64,000 nt of DNA. Source: CAIVVT01 sp963823095. GTDB taxonomy: Bacteria; Acidobacteriota; Terriglobia; Bryobacterales; Bryobacteraceae. Within the stretch, counting starts at the first letter, position 1. Each line of letters opens with the position of its first letter. Made by a program: the position numbers and the translations under genes. Of the stretch, positions 26,552 to 34,634 are shown piece by piece. Location of the stretch: assembly GCA_963823095.1 (NCBI GenBank), contig CAWGKI010000006.1, positions 372,001 to 436,000 of the forward strand, read 5' to 3'. The notes under the pieces are model-generated. The model saw nothing but the letters and a program-made list of their open reading frames with translations, had not been told where the DNA came from and did no database searches.

Positions 26552-27464
26552 GAAGAACCACAACACCGATATGGACGATCTCATTCGGAGGAGTACTCAC
26601 GTGGAAATCCCAACCGAGGTTGAAGACCGCCTGCGCCGCAGGCTCGTGGAGTTCCGGACAAAAGTGGAGACGCAGCAGCCAAGCCGCTTGCGGGCTCTGC
26701 TCGACTCTTTGACGTACTTGCCGGCAGTGCGAGTGACGGCGATGGCAGCGGTCCTAGTAGTGGCGCTGGCCGTGGGCCTGGTGCTGATTCCAACTCAATC
26801 CCGCGCGAGCCAGGTGTTCGCGGCGGCGGCGGCGCAGCTCAGGAACTCTCAATCGCTCGAATACACGATCGTCCTGAACGCGACGCCGTACGTGGGAGTC
26901 GATCTCAGCTTTATGGCTCCCGCATATCGGAGGATCAATTGCTCATGGGGCATCGAGGTAAGGACTGACGGCACCACCGGCAAGCAGATCGTGTTGATGC
27001 ATGCCACCCGCTCCTATCTGACGGAGGGGGGCAAGCAGGTCGAGAGTCAGGCCAACACGGAAGACTTCGCCGCACAACTGAGATCGCTCCCGCAAAAGGC
27101 CGACGAGGTCATCGGCGAGCGAGCGTTCGGCGGTAAGAAGCTGATCGGCTATCGCTTGCGCACTGCGCCGCCGAATGGCTCTATCCCGGGCCTGAAACAG
27201 CTAGATATCTGGATCAACCCAGAGACGCGCGAGGCAGACCATGCCGACATCACTGTTCAGGAACAGGGTAAGCCGGAACACCAGATGCACATCCAGAACA
27301 TCCGTGTGGGCGCCGCGGTCCAGCGCTCGCTGTTCGATCTGACTCCTCCCGAGGGGTACACGCCCATCGCGCTACCGGGTGGCGAGAGCCGCGAGCAAGC
27401 GTGCCCGGCCCTTCCGGCGCCACTCTCACGTTGCAAGCGCGGATCGCGCGGGGAACAGCGCTGA
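26544..27464 (+). CDS. Membrane protein with cytoplasmic tail and LolA-like exported domain (probable sigma partner)
   Basis: The ATG overlaps the sigma-factor stop by 8 nt, indicating coupling. An N-terminal cytoplasmic tail of about 70 residues is followed by one transmembrane helix (about 71-90, 'VTAMAAVLVVALAVGLVLIP') and a domain ending 'SLFDLTPPEGYTPI', as in LolA/DUF2092-like outer-membrane-lipoprotein-sorting folds. This is the layout of a transmembrane anti-sigma or sigma-linked sensor. The last 25 residues after 'ALPGG' look out of frame; a shift near 27385 would fuse the protein to the GyrI-like domain that follows. Confidence 0.68.
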   Translation: MPEKNHNTDMDDLIRRSTHVEIPTEVEDRLRRRLVEFRTKVETQQPSRLRALLDSLTYLPAVRVTAMAAVLVVALAVGLVLIPTQSRASQVFAAAAAQLRNSQSLEYTIVLNATPYVGVDLSFMAPAYRRINCSWGIEVRTDGTTGKQIVLMHATRSYLTEGGKQVESQANTEDFAAQLRSLPQKADEVIGERAFGGKKLIGYRLRTAPPNGSIPGLKQLDIWINPETREADHADITVQEQGKPEHQMHIQNIRVGAAVQRSLFDLTPPEGYTPIALPGGESREQACPALPAPLSRCKRGSRGEQR

Positions 27465-27865
27465 CGGCAGTGGTGGCGCCCATGCAGGGCTCGTACGCGC
27501 AGACTCCGTCCGCTCTTCAAACGGTCGAGTCGTACTTGAAGACCATCAACGTGAATCCGCTTGGCCCTGCGTTCGGCCGCTTCGAGTCGGAGCAGAATTG
27601 GGAGGCTGGGTATCCCGTTCCGCCGGGAACACAGGTCAACGCCCCCTTCAAGCTGATCACCCTGCCCGCAACGTTGACCGCATCCGCCGTGGTGCACGAT
27701 GTCTGGGCGAAGGACTCCACTGCACGTTGGGCGGCCTTCCTGAAGTCCATGATGGAGCAGGGCTATGTGCCCGATGGCCCGGCGATGGAGATCTGGTCTG
27801 GCGAGGATGCCAAGCCGGAAACTCAATCCACCGAGATGCGGATGCCTGTGAAGAAAGCGAACTAA
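27401..27865 (+). CDS. GyrI-like (AraC effector-binding type) domain protein
   Basis: 154 residues from GTG 27401, which overlaps the end of the previous open frame. 'PSALQTVESYLKTINVNPLG', 'GRFESEQNWEAGYPVPPG' and 'MMEQGYVPDGPAMEIW' follow the SOUL/GyrI-like effector-binding fold, which binds small hydrophobic ligands. No signal peptide or ribosome-binding site is visible for a separate start. It could therefore be the C-terminal domain of the LolA-like membrane protein, detached by a frameshift. The stop lies 21 nt before the direct repeat flanking the IS element. Confidence 0.6.
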   Translation: MPGPSGATLTLQARIARGTALTAVVAPMQGSYAQTPSALQTVESYLKTINVNPLGPAFGRFESEQNWEAGYPVPPGTQVNAPFKLITLPATLTASAVVHDVWAKDSTARWAAFLKSMMEQGYVPDGPAMEIWSGEDAKPETQSTEMRMPVKKAN

Positions 27866-27896
27866 TCGGAATCGGCGTGTGGCGTACGCTTCAGCG

Positions 27897-29299
27897 CAAT
27901 GTCACTTAGTTTTCCCCGCTTGTCTACTCGGGAACCGGGAACCGCTGCCCCATACCTCGCGTGGATAGGATCGGCGTTTGGTGCGTTTGGGGAGTTTGCA
28001 GCGGGCCACCAGATCCAGGATCCGTTCGAGTTCCCGCTGCTGTTGACGGGCGGTGGAAGCGGCCAGAATTTTGGGATAGCCATCCAGCACGATGTTGCAG
28101 GCATAGGTAAAGCTCAACTCTCGCGGATCCAGCTTGGCGCGCTGCGCGGCTAGCAGCATGAACGCACGCACCAGGTTGTAGGCCATCACCGCCACCAGCA
28201 GTTCCTTCTCCATCATGTCGGTGGAGTGCGCCTCGATCCGTTGCAGGCGGATGGTCTGTTTCAAACTGCGCAGATCGGTTTCGATCCGCCAGCGGAGGCC
28301 ATACAGCGCCACCACTTGCTCAGCCGGCAAGGACGAGGTCGTGAACAGATGCAGCCACTGCTGGTGCTGACCGCTCCCCACGCACCAGGCAATCAGGCGT
28401 CCCGGCACGCTCGCATCGGTTGGCCAAACTCGCTTCCCTTGGCCGTCCCACCGGCTCGGCCGCCAGCATACCGGGTAATCGCCTTGGCCCGAGATGGGCT
28501 GGCCCAGCAGAAATTTCGCACGCACCTCGGTCAAGCGCAAGACCACCTCCAGACCGTGCTGCTGCGCACTATGGGCCGTCGAAAAGATGCCGAAATTGCG
28601 GTCGCCTACAAGCATCGAGCCAGCCGCTACGGACTGCATGGCGCGCTCGGCCAGTTCCTGTTCACCGACCGCCTCGGGACCATTCATCGGACCCCATTCG
28701 GGGCGCTCGGCTAAAGCCGTCTCCAGGTCGTGCAGCACCACAAACCGCAGCAGCGGCCAATGCGGCGGACGGCGCTCACGGCGCGCCAGCGGAAAGGCCT
28801 GCAACAAGTCCGGCTCATGTTCCAGTTGCAGTGAGGATCCGTCCAGCAAATAGACTCGCTGGGCGGACTCAACTCCTGGCTCCAGCAGGCGGCTGCGGAG
28901 ACGTTGGATCAATTCGTCCATAGTGCGGCTCACCAACAGTTTGGGCAGGTCTTGCCGCGCCTGGCAATAGCCGCCGGTGGACAGCGCGATGCGCTTGTCC
29001 CGCACCCGCTTACACTGGCTCAGCAACGGATCGAAGCGGCCTTGCACCAGTTGTTCCACGCTGCTGGCCAAGGTCCCGCGAGCTTGCAGCCGTTGGTTGA
29101 TCATCATCCACAACACCACACGCGGCGAATAGATCCCGCTCCGCTTCTTCAGCTGCAACTGCTGCTGCAGCGAGCGAAACAACTCGGCTGGCGCCAAATC
29201 AACGAACAAGTGAAAGATCGCCGATGCATCCATATCCAAAACATAACGTCAATGGAATGTCTTGGATAGGCCTGGAGCTTCGAAAACTAAGCGACATTG
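27897..29299 (-). mobile_element. IS4-family insertion sequence, complete
   Basis: A 1403-bp element with 18-bp imperfect terminal inverted repeats: CAATGTCACTTAGTTTTC at the left, and CAATGTCGCTTAGTTTTC read inward from the right (one mismatch). It is flanked by a perfect 10-bp direct repeat CGCTTCAGCG at 27887-27896 and 29300-29309, within the target-duplication range of the IS4 family. The single transposase gene fills it on the minus strand. Intact ends, target duplication and open frame point to a recent insertion. Confidence 0.87.
27902..29239 (-). CDS. IS4-family transposase (DDE)
   Basis: 445 residues, uninterrupted. The catalytic triad is seen as Asp in 'VYLLDGSSLQLEHE', Asp in 'GSMLVGDRNFGIFS' and Glu in the Y-(2)-R-(3)-E segment 'YGLRWRIETDLRSLKQTI', the signature of IS4-type DDE enzymes. 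The C-terminus is basic. The stop and start lie just inside the element's terminal repeats. It should mobilise the element by cut-and-paste through hairpin intermediates, as known for the family. Confidence 0.92.
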   Translation of the reverse strand: MDMDASAIFHLFVDLAPAELFRSLQQQLQLKKRSGIYSPRVVLWMMINQRLQARGTLASSVEQLVQGRFDPLLSQCKRVRDKRIALSTGGYCQARQDLPKLLVSRTMDELIQRLRSRLLEPGVESAQRVYLLDGSSLQLEHEPDLLQAFPLARRERRPPHWPLLRFVVLHDLETALAERPEWGPMNGPEAVGEQELAERAMQSVAAGSMLVGDRNFGIFSTAHSAQQHGLEVVLRLTEVRAKFLLGQPISGQGDYPVCWRPSRWDGQGKRVWPTDASVPGRLIAWCVGSGQHQQWLHLFTTSSLPAEQVVALYGLRWRIETDLRSLKQTIRLQRIEAHSTDMMEKELLVAVMAYNLVRAFMLLAAQRAKLDPRELSFTYACNIVLDGYPKILAASTARQQQRELERILDLVARCKLPKRTKRRSYPREVWGSGSRFPSRQAGKTK

Positions 29300-29378
29300 C
29301 GCTTCAGCGTGCCGTGGCGGCATTCATGCCGACATTTTCCGGACGTCGACAAGAGTGTCGCCGCTACACGCTGAAGCG
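29300..29378. repeat. 79-bp palindromic dispersed repeat, copy 1 (carries the IS insertion)
   Basis: The element begins CGCTTCAGCGTG and ends CACGCTGAAGCG, a perfect 12-bp terminal inverted repeat. Inside are the stem CGGCAT-tc-ATGCCG and the pair CGAC...GTCG. A second copy of identical length lies at 51079-51157. The IS duplicated the first ten bases of this copy, so the sequence left of the IS (27879-27896, GTGGCGTACG then CGCTTCAGCG) is its original flank. Confidence 0.75.
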
Positions 29379-29414
29379 CCGCAGCGGCTGGAAGGACCGA
29401 TTCATTCCGAAGAC

Positions 29415-29456
29415 CGAAAGTGGAGCGCGCCTGGGGTCAGGCGCGCTCCACTTTCG
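29415..29456. repeat. 19-bp perfect hairpin with GGGT loop
   Basis: CGAAAGTGGAGCGCGCCTG and its exact reverse complement are separated by four bases. No T-tract follows on either side, so it is not a standard intrinsic terminator. It lies between the IS target repeat and two AT-flanked hairpins. Confidence 0.7.
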
Positions 29457-29496
29457 CATTCTGTATTCCCGCTCGGCGGCCTCTGGCGGAAGCCCT

Positions 29497-29572
29497 AAAA
29501 CCGGAACGACTACCGGTTTTTCTACCGGGAATCAATACGTTACGGGCCAAAACCGGTAAGCCTTCCGGTTTT
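29497..29572 (-). terminator. Tandem AAAACCGG/CCGGTTTT hairpins, possible terminators
   Basis: Two hairpins with identical 8-bp arms and 8-nt loops lie at 29497-29520 and 29549-29572. They stand 3' of the minus-strand gene ending at 29606, and each arm ends in TTTT on that strand. The stems are AT-tipped and GC-cored, consistent with weak tandem intrinsic terminators. The remaining bases of 29379-29605 show no gene. Confidence 0.45.
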
Positions 29573-29605
29573 GAGGTTTCTCCGCGCCCTATTGTCCAAC
29601 TCGCT

Positions 29606-30587
29606 TCAGCGCCCCAGCAGTTTCATCACTCCGCTGATTTCGACTGTTCCGACGCCGGCGCCACAGCGCATCCTGCCCGTCGCGCTCCCGCCCTTCACGC
29701 TGAGGTCGATGTAGCCGCAGCCGAACTCCCGCTTCTTCTTCTCTTCTTCGGCAGCGAATGCCTGCATGGCCCCCGGAGCCTGCAGCTTCTTCATCTGCTC
29801 CTGCATTTGGGCCTGCAGCTTGGGCAATTCCTGCATCACCTGCTGGCGCTGCGCCGACGTCAGGTTGGGGTCTGACATCTTCTTCATCAGCGCGGTCATT
29901 TTGGCGGTAGGATCGTCTCCGCCCAACGCGGTCTCGCTGACCCGGAACATGTAATTCGATATGCTCCATTGGTCGTAGCTCAGCTTGGCGTCGCGCGTCT
30001 CGAACGGCTGCGTCTGGCCCGGCTTGAAGAACTTCACGTCATAGGAAGCGTCGGTCATCCTGGTCTGGCCGCACTTGGTGCCCGTTCCACTGGTGGCTAC
30101 GATCTTCCAGCCGTTTTTGGCGTCGAGCGCGAACTCGTACTTGCCGCCAACCGTGACCGCATCGCCTTGTCTCATCGTGATGCCGCTGACAGGTGCGATC
30201 ACAGTGAGCGTCGCCGAGATGGGCCCGATCCCCTGGGCCGCTTTCACCGTCGCCCGGTACTCATTGCCTACAAGCGACTCCTTCACAACTTCGATGAGGT
30301 CGCTCTCGAAGACGAATTTCGTGTCGGGAGAGAACTTCCCGTGCACCACGACATCGGTCGATTCGCCGGGCAGCAGGCAGCCGCTGGTGACCATTCCGAT
30401 TTCGGGCGTCGGATACTTGGCCTTCAGTTGGGCCTGTCGGCAGCCCGAGTTTCTGTCGCGCGGCCTCGTTCGCCGTACGGATGGCTTTGATCTTCTCTTG
30501 ATATTGGAACTGCGCCGAGCGGCACAGGCCGAAACAGAACAGTGCGGCCACCCCAAGAATGACGCCCCGCTCGATGAATTTTGACAT
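29606..30587 (-). CDS. Secreted acidobacterial protein of unknown function, apparent frameshift
   Basis: The true start is probably ATG 30587 behind AGAGGAGG, giving 'MSKFIERGVILGVAALFCFG' as signal/anchor. The frame is then lost near 30434 ('RQKLGLPT' to 'AQLKAKYPTPEIGMVTSG'); removing one base restores it. The long open frame otherwise starts in unrelated basic sequence at 30556. The main part has beta-rich repeats ('GKYEFALDAKNGWKIVATS'), a coiled-coil segment ('LPKLQAQMQEQMKKLQAPG') and a Cys/Gly-rich end ('CGYIDLSVKGGSATGRMRCG'). No family was recognised. Confidence 0.62.
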
Positions 30588-30604
30588 CTGATCCTCCTCT
30601 TGAT

Positions 30605-31867
30605 TCAACTCGTCCCAGACTCAACCTGCCGGATCCGCGATTCTCCTCCCGCGGCCGGACTTGAGGCCTCGCGACGAGCAACGAGCCCCAGCAGAAGCCA
30701 ATATACGCCCCAAGCAGCAGGGCGATGAAATGGGAAATCGACGGTGGCGACCGCAAGCAATGCGATCGCGCCCGCCAGTGCGCCGGATGCCGAAGGGCAC
30801 CCGCGAGCGCGCTTGAAACCAACGATTAGAATCCCGACGCTCAATACCAGGAAAGCGCCCAGACCGAGCGCTCCGGTATCCACGTAGATCTCGAGAAACT
30901 CGTTGTGCGCATGATCGAGCGGCGTGGCCGCAAGGCCCGTCTCTTCAACCTGCCAGGCGGGAAACCGCAGCGCGAACGAGCCCGGACCAAAGCCCCACGG
31001 CGGCACATCCAGCGCATGCCGCAGCACCGCATGATCGATCGCGAGGCGGCCTTCAATGGTCGTCCCCAACGGCCGCGCGGGAGTCAGCCACAGCAAGACA
31101 ACCACCACGCACGCGCCGCCCAACCACCATCCCCGAGCCTTCACGCGGCAGAGCAACAGCGCGAGGCCAGCCAGAGGCAACGCCAGCAAGGCAGCACGCG
31201 AACCCGTGGCTGCGATCGCGGCGAACTGCACCGCGACGAGTGCCCATTGCAGCCAACGCCTTCGTCCCTCTCCGGACAAAGCCCAGACTACGGCCAACGG
31301 CAGCGTGGCCACCAGCCACGCCGCCACGAAATCAGGATTGCCAAGCGTGCCATAGACGCGCATGCGAGGGCTCGAGAACTGCTCCGGACGCCAACCCAGC
31401 CATTGCAGCGGGTCGGCCCCCGCGAACTGTAGCAGAGCAATTGCAGATTCGATCCCGGAGGCGAACACCAGCGCGCGTTGTAGATCTTCGGCAGGCACTA
31501 CACCGCGGCGCATGGCGAATAGCAGCGGCACGGGCAGAGCCAACAGCAGCAATGCCTTCCAGTCGGCAGTCCCTAGCGACGCGGAAACGCCGAGCGCACC
31601 CAGCCATGTCACCGCGGCCCATTCAAGACCGCGCAGCCGGCCGTTGCTCTTACCTCGCGCGCGGAACGGCAGCAAACTCGCCAAGGCGGCCAGCGCGGCA
31701 AGCAGCCACAACTTGGGCGTGGAAAATGGATGCCCCAGGTTGGGCAGACACACCAGCGGCAGCAGCCCGACACCGTAGGCCAATAGCAGGCCAAGCCGGG
31801 TAGTCGCGGTGCGGTCAGCGATGGGCGCCGGGCACTCGGCGAACTGTGCGTTGGTGGAAGTGGACAC
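30605..31867 (-). CDS. O-antigen ligase/polymerase-like (Wzy_C) membrane protein
   Basis: 420 residues with about ten transmembrane helices. The central segment 'ALLLLALPVPLLFAMRRG' and the conserved periplasmic stretch 'PPWGFGPGSFALRFPAW' followed by 'LDHAHNEFLEIYVDTGALGL' match the Wzy_C/WaaL signature with its H-N-x-x-L-x-x-x-x-E-x-G core. These proteins polymerise or attach glycans at the outer face of the inner membrane. No glycan-synthesis genes are nearby. It starts 17 nt upstream of the preceding minus-strand gene, so the two may be cotranscribed. Confidence 0.83.
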   Translation of the reverse strand: MSTSTNAQFAECPAPIADRTATTRLGLLLAYGVGLLPLVCLPNLGHPFSTPKLWLLAALAALASLLPFRARGKSNGRLRGLEWAAVTWLGALGVSASLGTADWKALLLLALPVPLLFAMRRGVVPAEDLQRALVFASGIESAIALLQFAGADPLQWLGWRPEQFSSPRMRVYGTLGNPDFVAAWLVATLPLAVVWALSGEGRRRWLQWALVAVQFAAIAATGSRAALLALPLAGLALLLCRVKARGWWLGGACVVVVLLWLTPARPLGTTIEGRLAIDHAVLRHALDVPPWGFGPGSFALRFPAWQVEETGLAATPLDHAHNEFLEIYVDTGALGLGAFLVLSVGILIVGFKRARGCPSASGALAGAIALLAVATVDFPFHRPAAWGVYWLLLGLVARREASSPAAGGESRIRQVESGTS

Positions 31868-32185
31868 TGAGCCTGGGTCTCTCCTCCGTTAAGACGAACA
31901 GGTCGGTCGAACCTTATAAGCTATTCTCAAACGAGTCACCCCGGCAAACAAGGTTAATTAGGTCCGAATAGCTCAAAATCATCTGCAATTCCCGCGAGAG
32001 CCCGCCAGGCAACAACAGTCACGGTCCGAACAAAGTGCGCGCCACCGGGGGGGCCAATGATCTTGTGGCGTACGTTTTAGGGCCTAAAGCGCGCGCCACA
32101 ACGCTAGCGGTGGGCTCAGTGCATGGCACTGTCATTTCTTCGCAGGCTCTAAAACGGCGGCAGAATGGCTTGTTCGCCGATCTCC
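31868..32185. other. Interval without a gene; holds a 35-bp palindrome
   Basis: No supported coding sequence. At 32065-32099 there is a nested palindrome, GTGGCG-tacgt-TTTAGG-G-CCTAAA-gcgcg-CGCCAC. Its left half shares GTGGCGTACG with the flank of the IS target repeat (27879-27888), and its right half shares GCGCGCGCCAC with the sequence just after repeat copy 2, so it may be an internally deleted member of the same family. It lies 3' of the bicupin gene. Confidence 0.5.
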
Positions 32186-33058
32186 TCACGGCCTGGGTTT
32201 GTGGAATGGGAAGTCCGATCGCACGGCCAGCACCATGTCGTGTTCCTCCCCCTGTTTCGCTCCGGCATAGAAGCCCACCGTGGCATTCAGCCGGATGAAG
32301 TAGGCGTCGCCGGCCGATGCTGGATGACGGCCCTCGTTGCCGTCCATGCCCCCACCGGCCACCATGTCTCCGTGACCTTGGAGGACGTAATAGATCTCCT
32401 CTTCCATCTCGTGGTGATGCGGGATGTTGGTTCCGCCGGGAGCGAAGTCCATGATGAAGAGGCTTACCATCTGGCTCGCCGCGGCGAGCTTATCCCGCTT
32501 GCTCTCCGTCGTGCCCATCAGGAGTTTGAACTGTACGGTCGGACCATGCTGCCCAAGCTGTTGCGAGGGTACATCCGCGACATTCGAGATTAGCAGCTTC
32601 TCAGTCGTTGCGACCTTCACATCCTTGGGGATTCGAAAGCCCATCACGAGCAACCGCACGGCCTCGCTTGAGGAGTTCGAGATCCCGTGCTTGACTCCAG
32701 GTGGCAGGTACATGAAGTCGTATTTCTTCACTGGCGACTGTTCGCCCCCATACAGCAACGTGCCGCTGCCGCCGAGGATGAAGTAGATCTGTTCTTCCTG
32801 CGGATAGCTCACGACCGAGCTGGATCCGCCAGGGCCGACAGTCAGTTCGCCGTACCGCGCTACGCTCTTCAACTGATTGGCCTGCGCGTCGCCGGCGCCG
32901 AAGAGCGGCTTGTACGAAGCCGCTTTGGCATCCAGCGTCAGATCGTCGGCTTGCGGTTGAACATCCTGCACGCGCCGCTGCAGAAACGTCGGATCCGCGG
33001 CGAACAGAAGCGATGACGTTAGCAGAACTAAACCAACCGTTCTCTTGTACCCAGTCAT
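32186..33058 (-). CDS. Secreted bicupin protein
   Basis: 290 residues from ATG 33058 (GAGGGA upstream) with a Sec leader 'VGLVLLTSSLLFAADP'. Two cupin barrels are visible. The first has 'EEQIYFILGGSGTLLYGGEQ' and 'MYLPPGVKHGISN'; the second has 'NIPHHHEMEEEIYYVLQGHG' and 'ASAGDAYFIRLNATVGF'. The second carries the His-x-His...Glu...His-like metal ligands better than the first. It is 16 nt after the stop of the enolase-superfamily gene and likely in the same transcript, suggesting a role in the same sugar-acid pathway. Confidence 0.83.
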   Translation of the reverse strand: MTGYKRTVGLVLLTSSLLFAADPTFLQRRVQDVQPQADDLTLDAKAASYKPLFGAGDAQANQLKSVARYGELTVGPGGSSSVVSYPQEEQIYFILGGSGTLLYGGEQSPVKKYDFMYLPPGVKHGISNSSSEAVRLLVMGFRIPKDVKVATTEKLLISNVADVPSQQLGQHGPTVQFKLLMGTTESKRDKLAAASQMVSLFIMDFAPGGTNIPHHHEMEEEIYYVLQGHGDMVAGGGMDGNEGRHPASAGDAYFIRLNATVGFYAGAKQGEEHDMVLAVRSDFPFHKPRP

Positions 33059-33074
33059 AGTTCCCTCGGCGCGT

Positions 33075-34466
33075 CTATTCATAGCTGACGCAGTCGCACC
33101 ACTTGCCTGCGTCGTCATAGTGCGGCCAGGCTCCGCCGAGTCTGAAGCCCGAGACGATGAAGTCGTCGAACATCGGTGTTGGCTCGAAGTAACCGGGCCG
33201 GCGCAGATGCTGCTTCACAACGTCATCGTTCAGCTCAAGCCCGAGGCCCGGAGTCTCTGGGACCGTAACGTAGCCCTTGTCGATGATCGGCTTCTGCACG
33301 CCGGTGACGAGATCCTGCCACCAGGGCATGTCGAGCGCATGGTTCTCCATGGCGAGGAAGTTGGTGAAGGTGGACGCGCAATGGTATCCGGCATATGCGC
33401 CCACTGGCGAGCCCGCATGGTGCATTGCCACCTGAATACCGGCGAGCGCGGCGTAGTCGGCGATGCGCTTCGTTTCCAGCAGGCCACCCGAAGTCTCGAT
33501 GTCCGGATGAATCGCGTCCACGGCGTGGTTGTCGATAAAGACATCGAAGCCGTTGCGTAAGCCGAAGACATCTTCGCCTGTCAGCACCGGCGTCGTAGTG
33601 TTGTTTCTGATCTCCTTCAGGCCCTGCCAGTTGAACCAGGGAACCAGGTCCTCGGCCCACGAAAGCTGGTATTTCTCAAAGGCTCGTGCGTAGCGGATAG
33701 CGTCCTTCACGTTCAACGGTCCGAAGTGGTCGGCCGCCAGCGGAGCGCCCTCGCCGATGACACCGCGAATCGCCTCGATATACTCGCACATGTATCCCAG
33801 GCCCTTTTCCGTCGCCACGCCTCGCTCGTTGACCGCGCCCGGACGGTCCGCAACCAGACTGGTATGGAGATCCATTTTGAAGAACGTGATCCCCATCTCC
33901 TTCCGCTTAAGCATCCGCTCCGCGTAGATCTTTGGATCCTTATGGTCCGTCGTGTCCGCGTAGATCCTGATCTTGTCGCGCACCTTGTTGCCGATCAGGC
34001 GATGCGCGGGCACGCCGTAAACTTTGCCCGCGATGTCGTGCAGCGCCATGTCCACCGCGCTGAACCCTCCGCCCATGCGGGCGGGCGCCGCGAACTGGCG
34101 AAGCGTCCGCAGGTTGCCTTCGATGTCGAGCGGATTCTTACCCAGCAGATGAGCCTTGAGAATCAGCGCGATGCCTTCCACTCCCGCATCGCGGACCTCG
34201 CCCAAGCCGTAGACGCCCTGGTTCGTATAGATCTTGATGATCGGGTAATCGTAATTCGCGGCGACGCGGCAGGCCCGCATGTCGGTGATCTTCAGCCCGC
34301 TCGGCGAAGAGTTCTTGTTCACCGCGGACTGCGCGCTCACGCTTCCCTCGGTCGCTTTGAACAACGGTCCGAGCATCGCAGTCGCGGCCAGCCGGCGGAA
34401 AATGGACCGGCGGTTCAAGCCGTCCGAGTTCCGTGGATTCGATTGAAAGTTTGAGAGTAAGGACAT
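33075..34466 (-). CDS. Mandelate racemase/muconate lactonizing (enolase superfamily) enzyme
   Basis: 463 residues with a Tat-like leader ('NRRSIFRRLAATAMLGPLF'). The capping domain ends 'GGGFSAVDMALHDIAGKVYG', typical of the MR group. Barrel residues include 'FFKMDLHTS' (KxD), 'LAADHFGPLN' (Asp), 'WAEDLVPWFNW' (Glu), 'VLTGEDVFG' (Glu) and 'VAMHHAGSPVG' (His). The set resembles sugar-acid dehydratases such as D-galactonate/gluconate-type enzymes. Exported enolase-superfamily members are common in Solibacteres. It pairs with the bicupin gene downstream; substrate unknown. Confidence 0.86.
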   Translation of the reverse strand: MSLLSNFQSNPRNSDGLNRRSIFRRLAATAMLGPLFKATEGSVSAQSAVNKNSSPSGLKITDMRACRVAANYDYPIIKIYTNQGVYGLGEVRDAGVEGIALILKAHLLGKNPLDIEGNLRTLRQFAAPARMGGGFSAVDMALHDIAGKVYGVPAHRLIGNKVRDKIRIYADTTDHKDPKIYAERMLKRKEMGITFFKMDLHTSLVADRPGAVNERGVATEKGLGYMCEYIEAIRGVIGEGAPLAADHFGPLNVKDAIRYARAFEKYQLSWAEDLVPWFNWQGLKEIRNNTTTPVLTGEDVFGLRNGFDVFIDNHAVDAIHPDIETSGGLLETKRIADYAALAGIQVAMHHAGSPVGAYAGYHCASTFTNFLAMENHALDMPWWQDLVTGVQKPIIDKGYVTVPETPGLGLELNDDVVKQHLRRPGYFEPTPMFDDFIVSGFRLGGAWPHYDDAGKWCDCVSYE

Positions 34467-34634
34467 AGCGAGCGCGTCTCCTTCTGCGCAGACAGACTAT
34501 CAAGACTCAAGCGGAAACGGAATCGCGGAGTGAGTCCAGCACCAATCGAAACCTGCCGATTTTGGACCATCGCTCCGCCATTACCCTTCTAATTCACGGC
34601 GGTCTCGGCTAAAATACACTCCGGTTCAGGGGAA

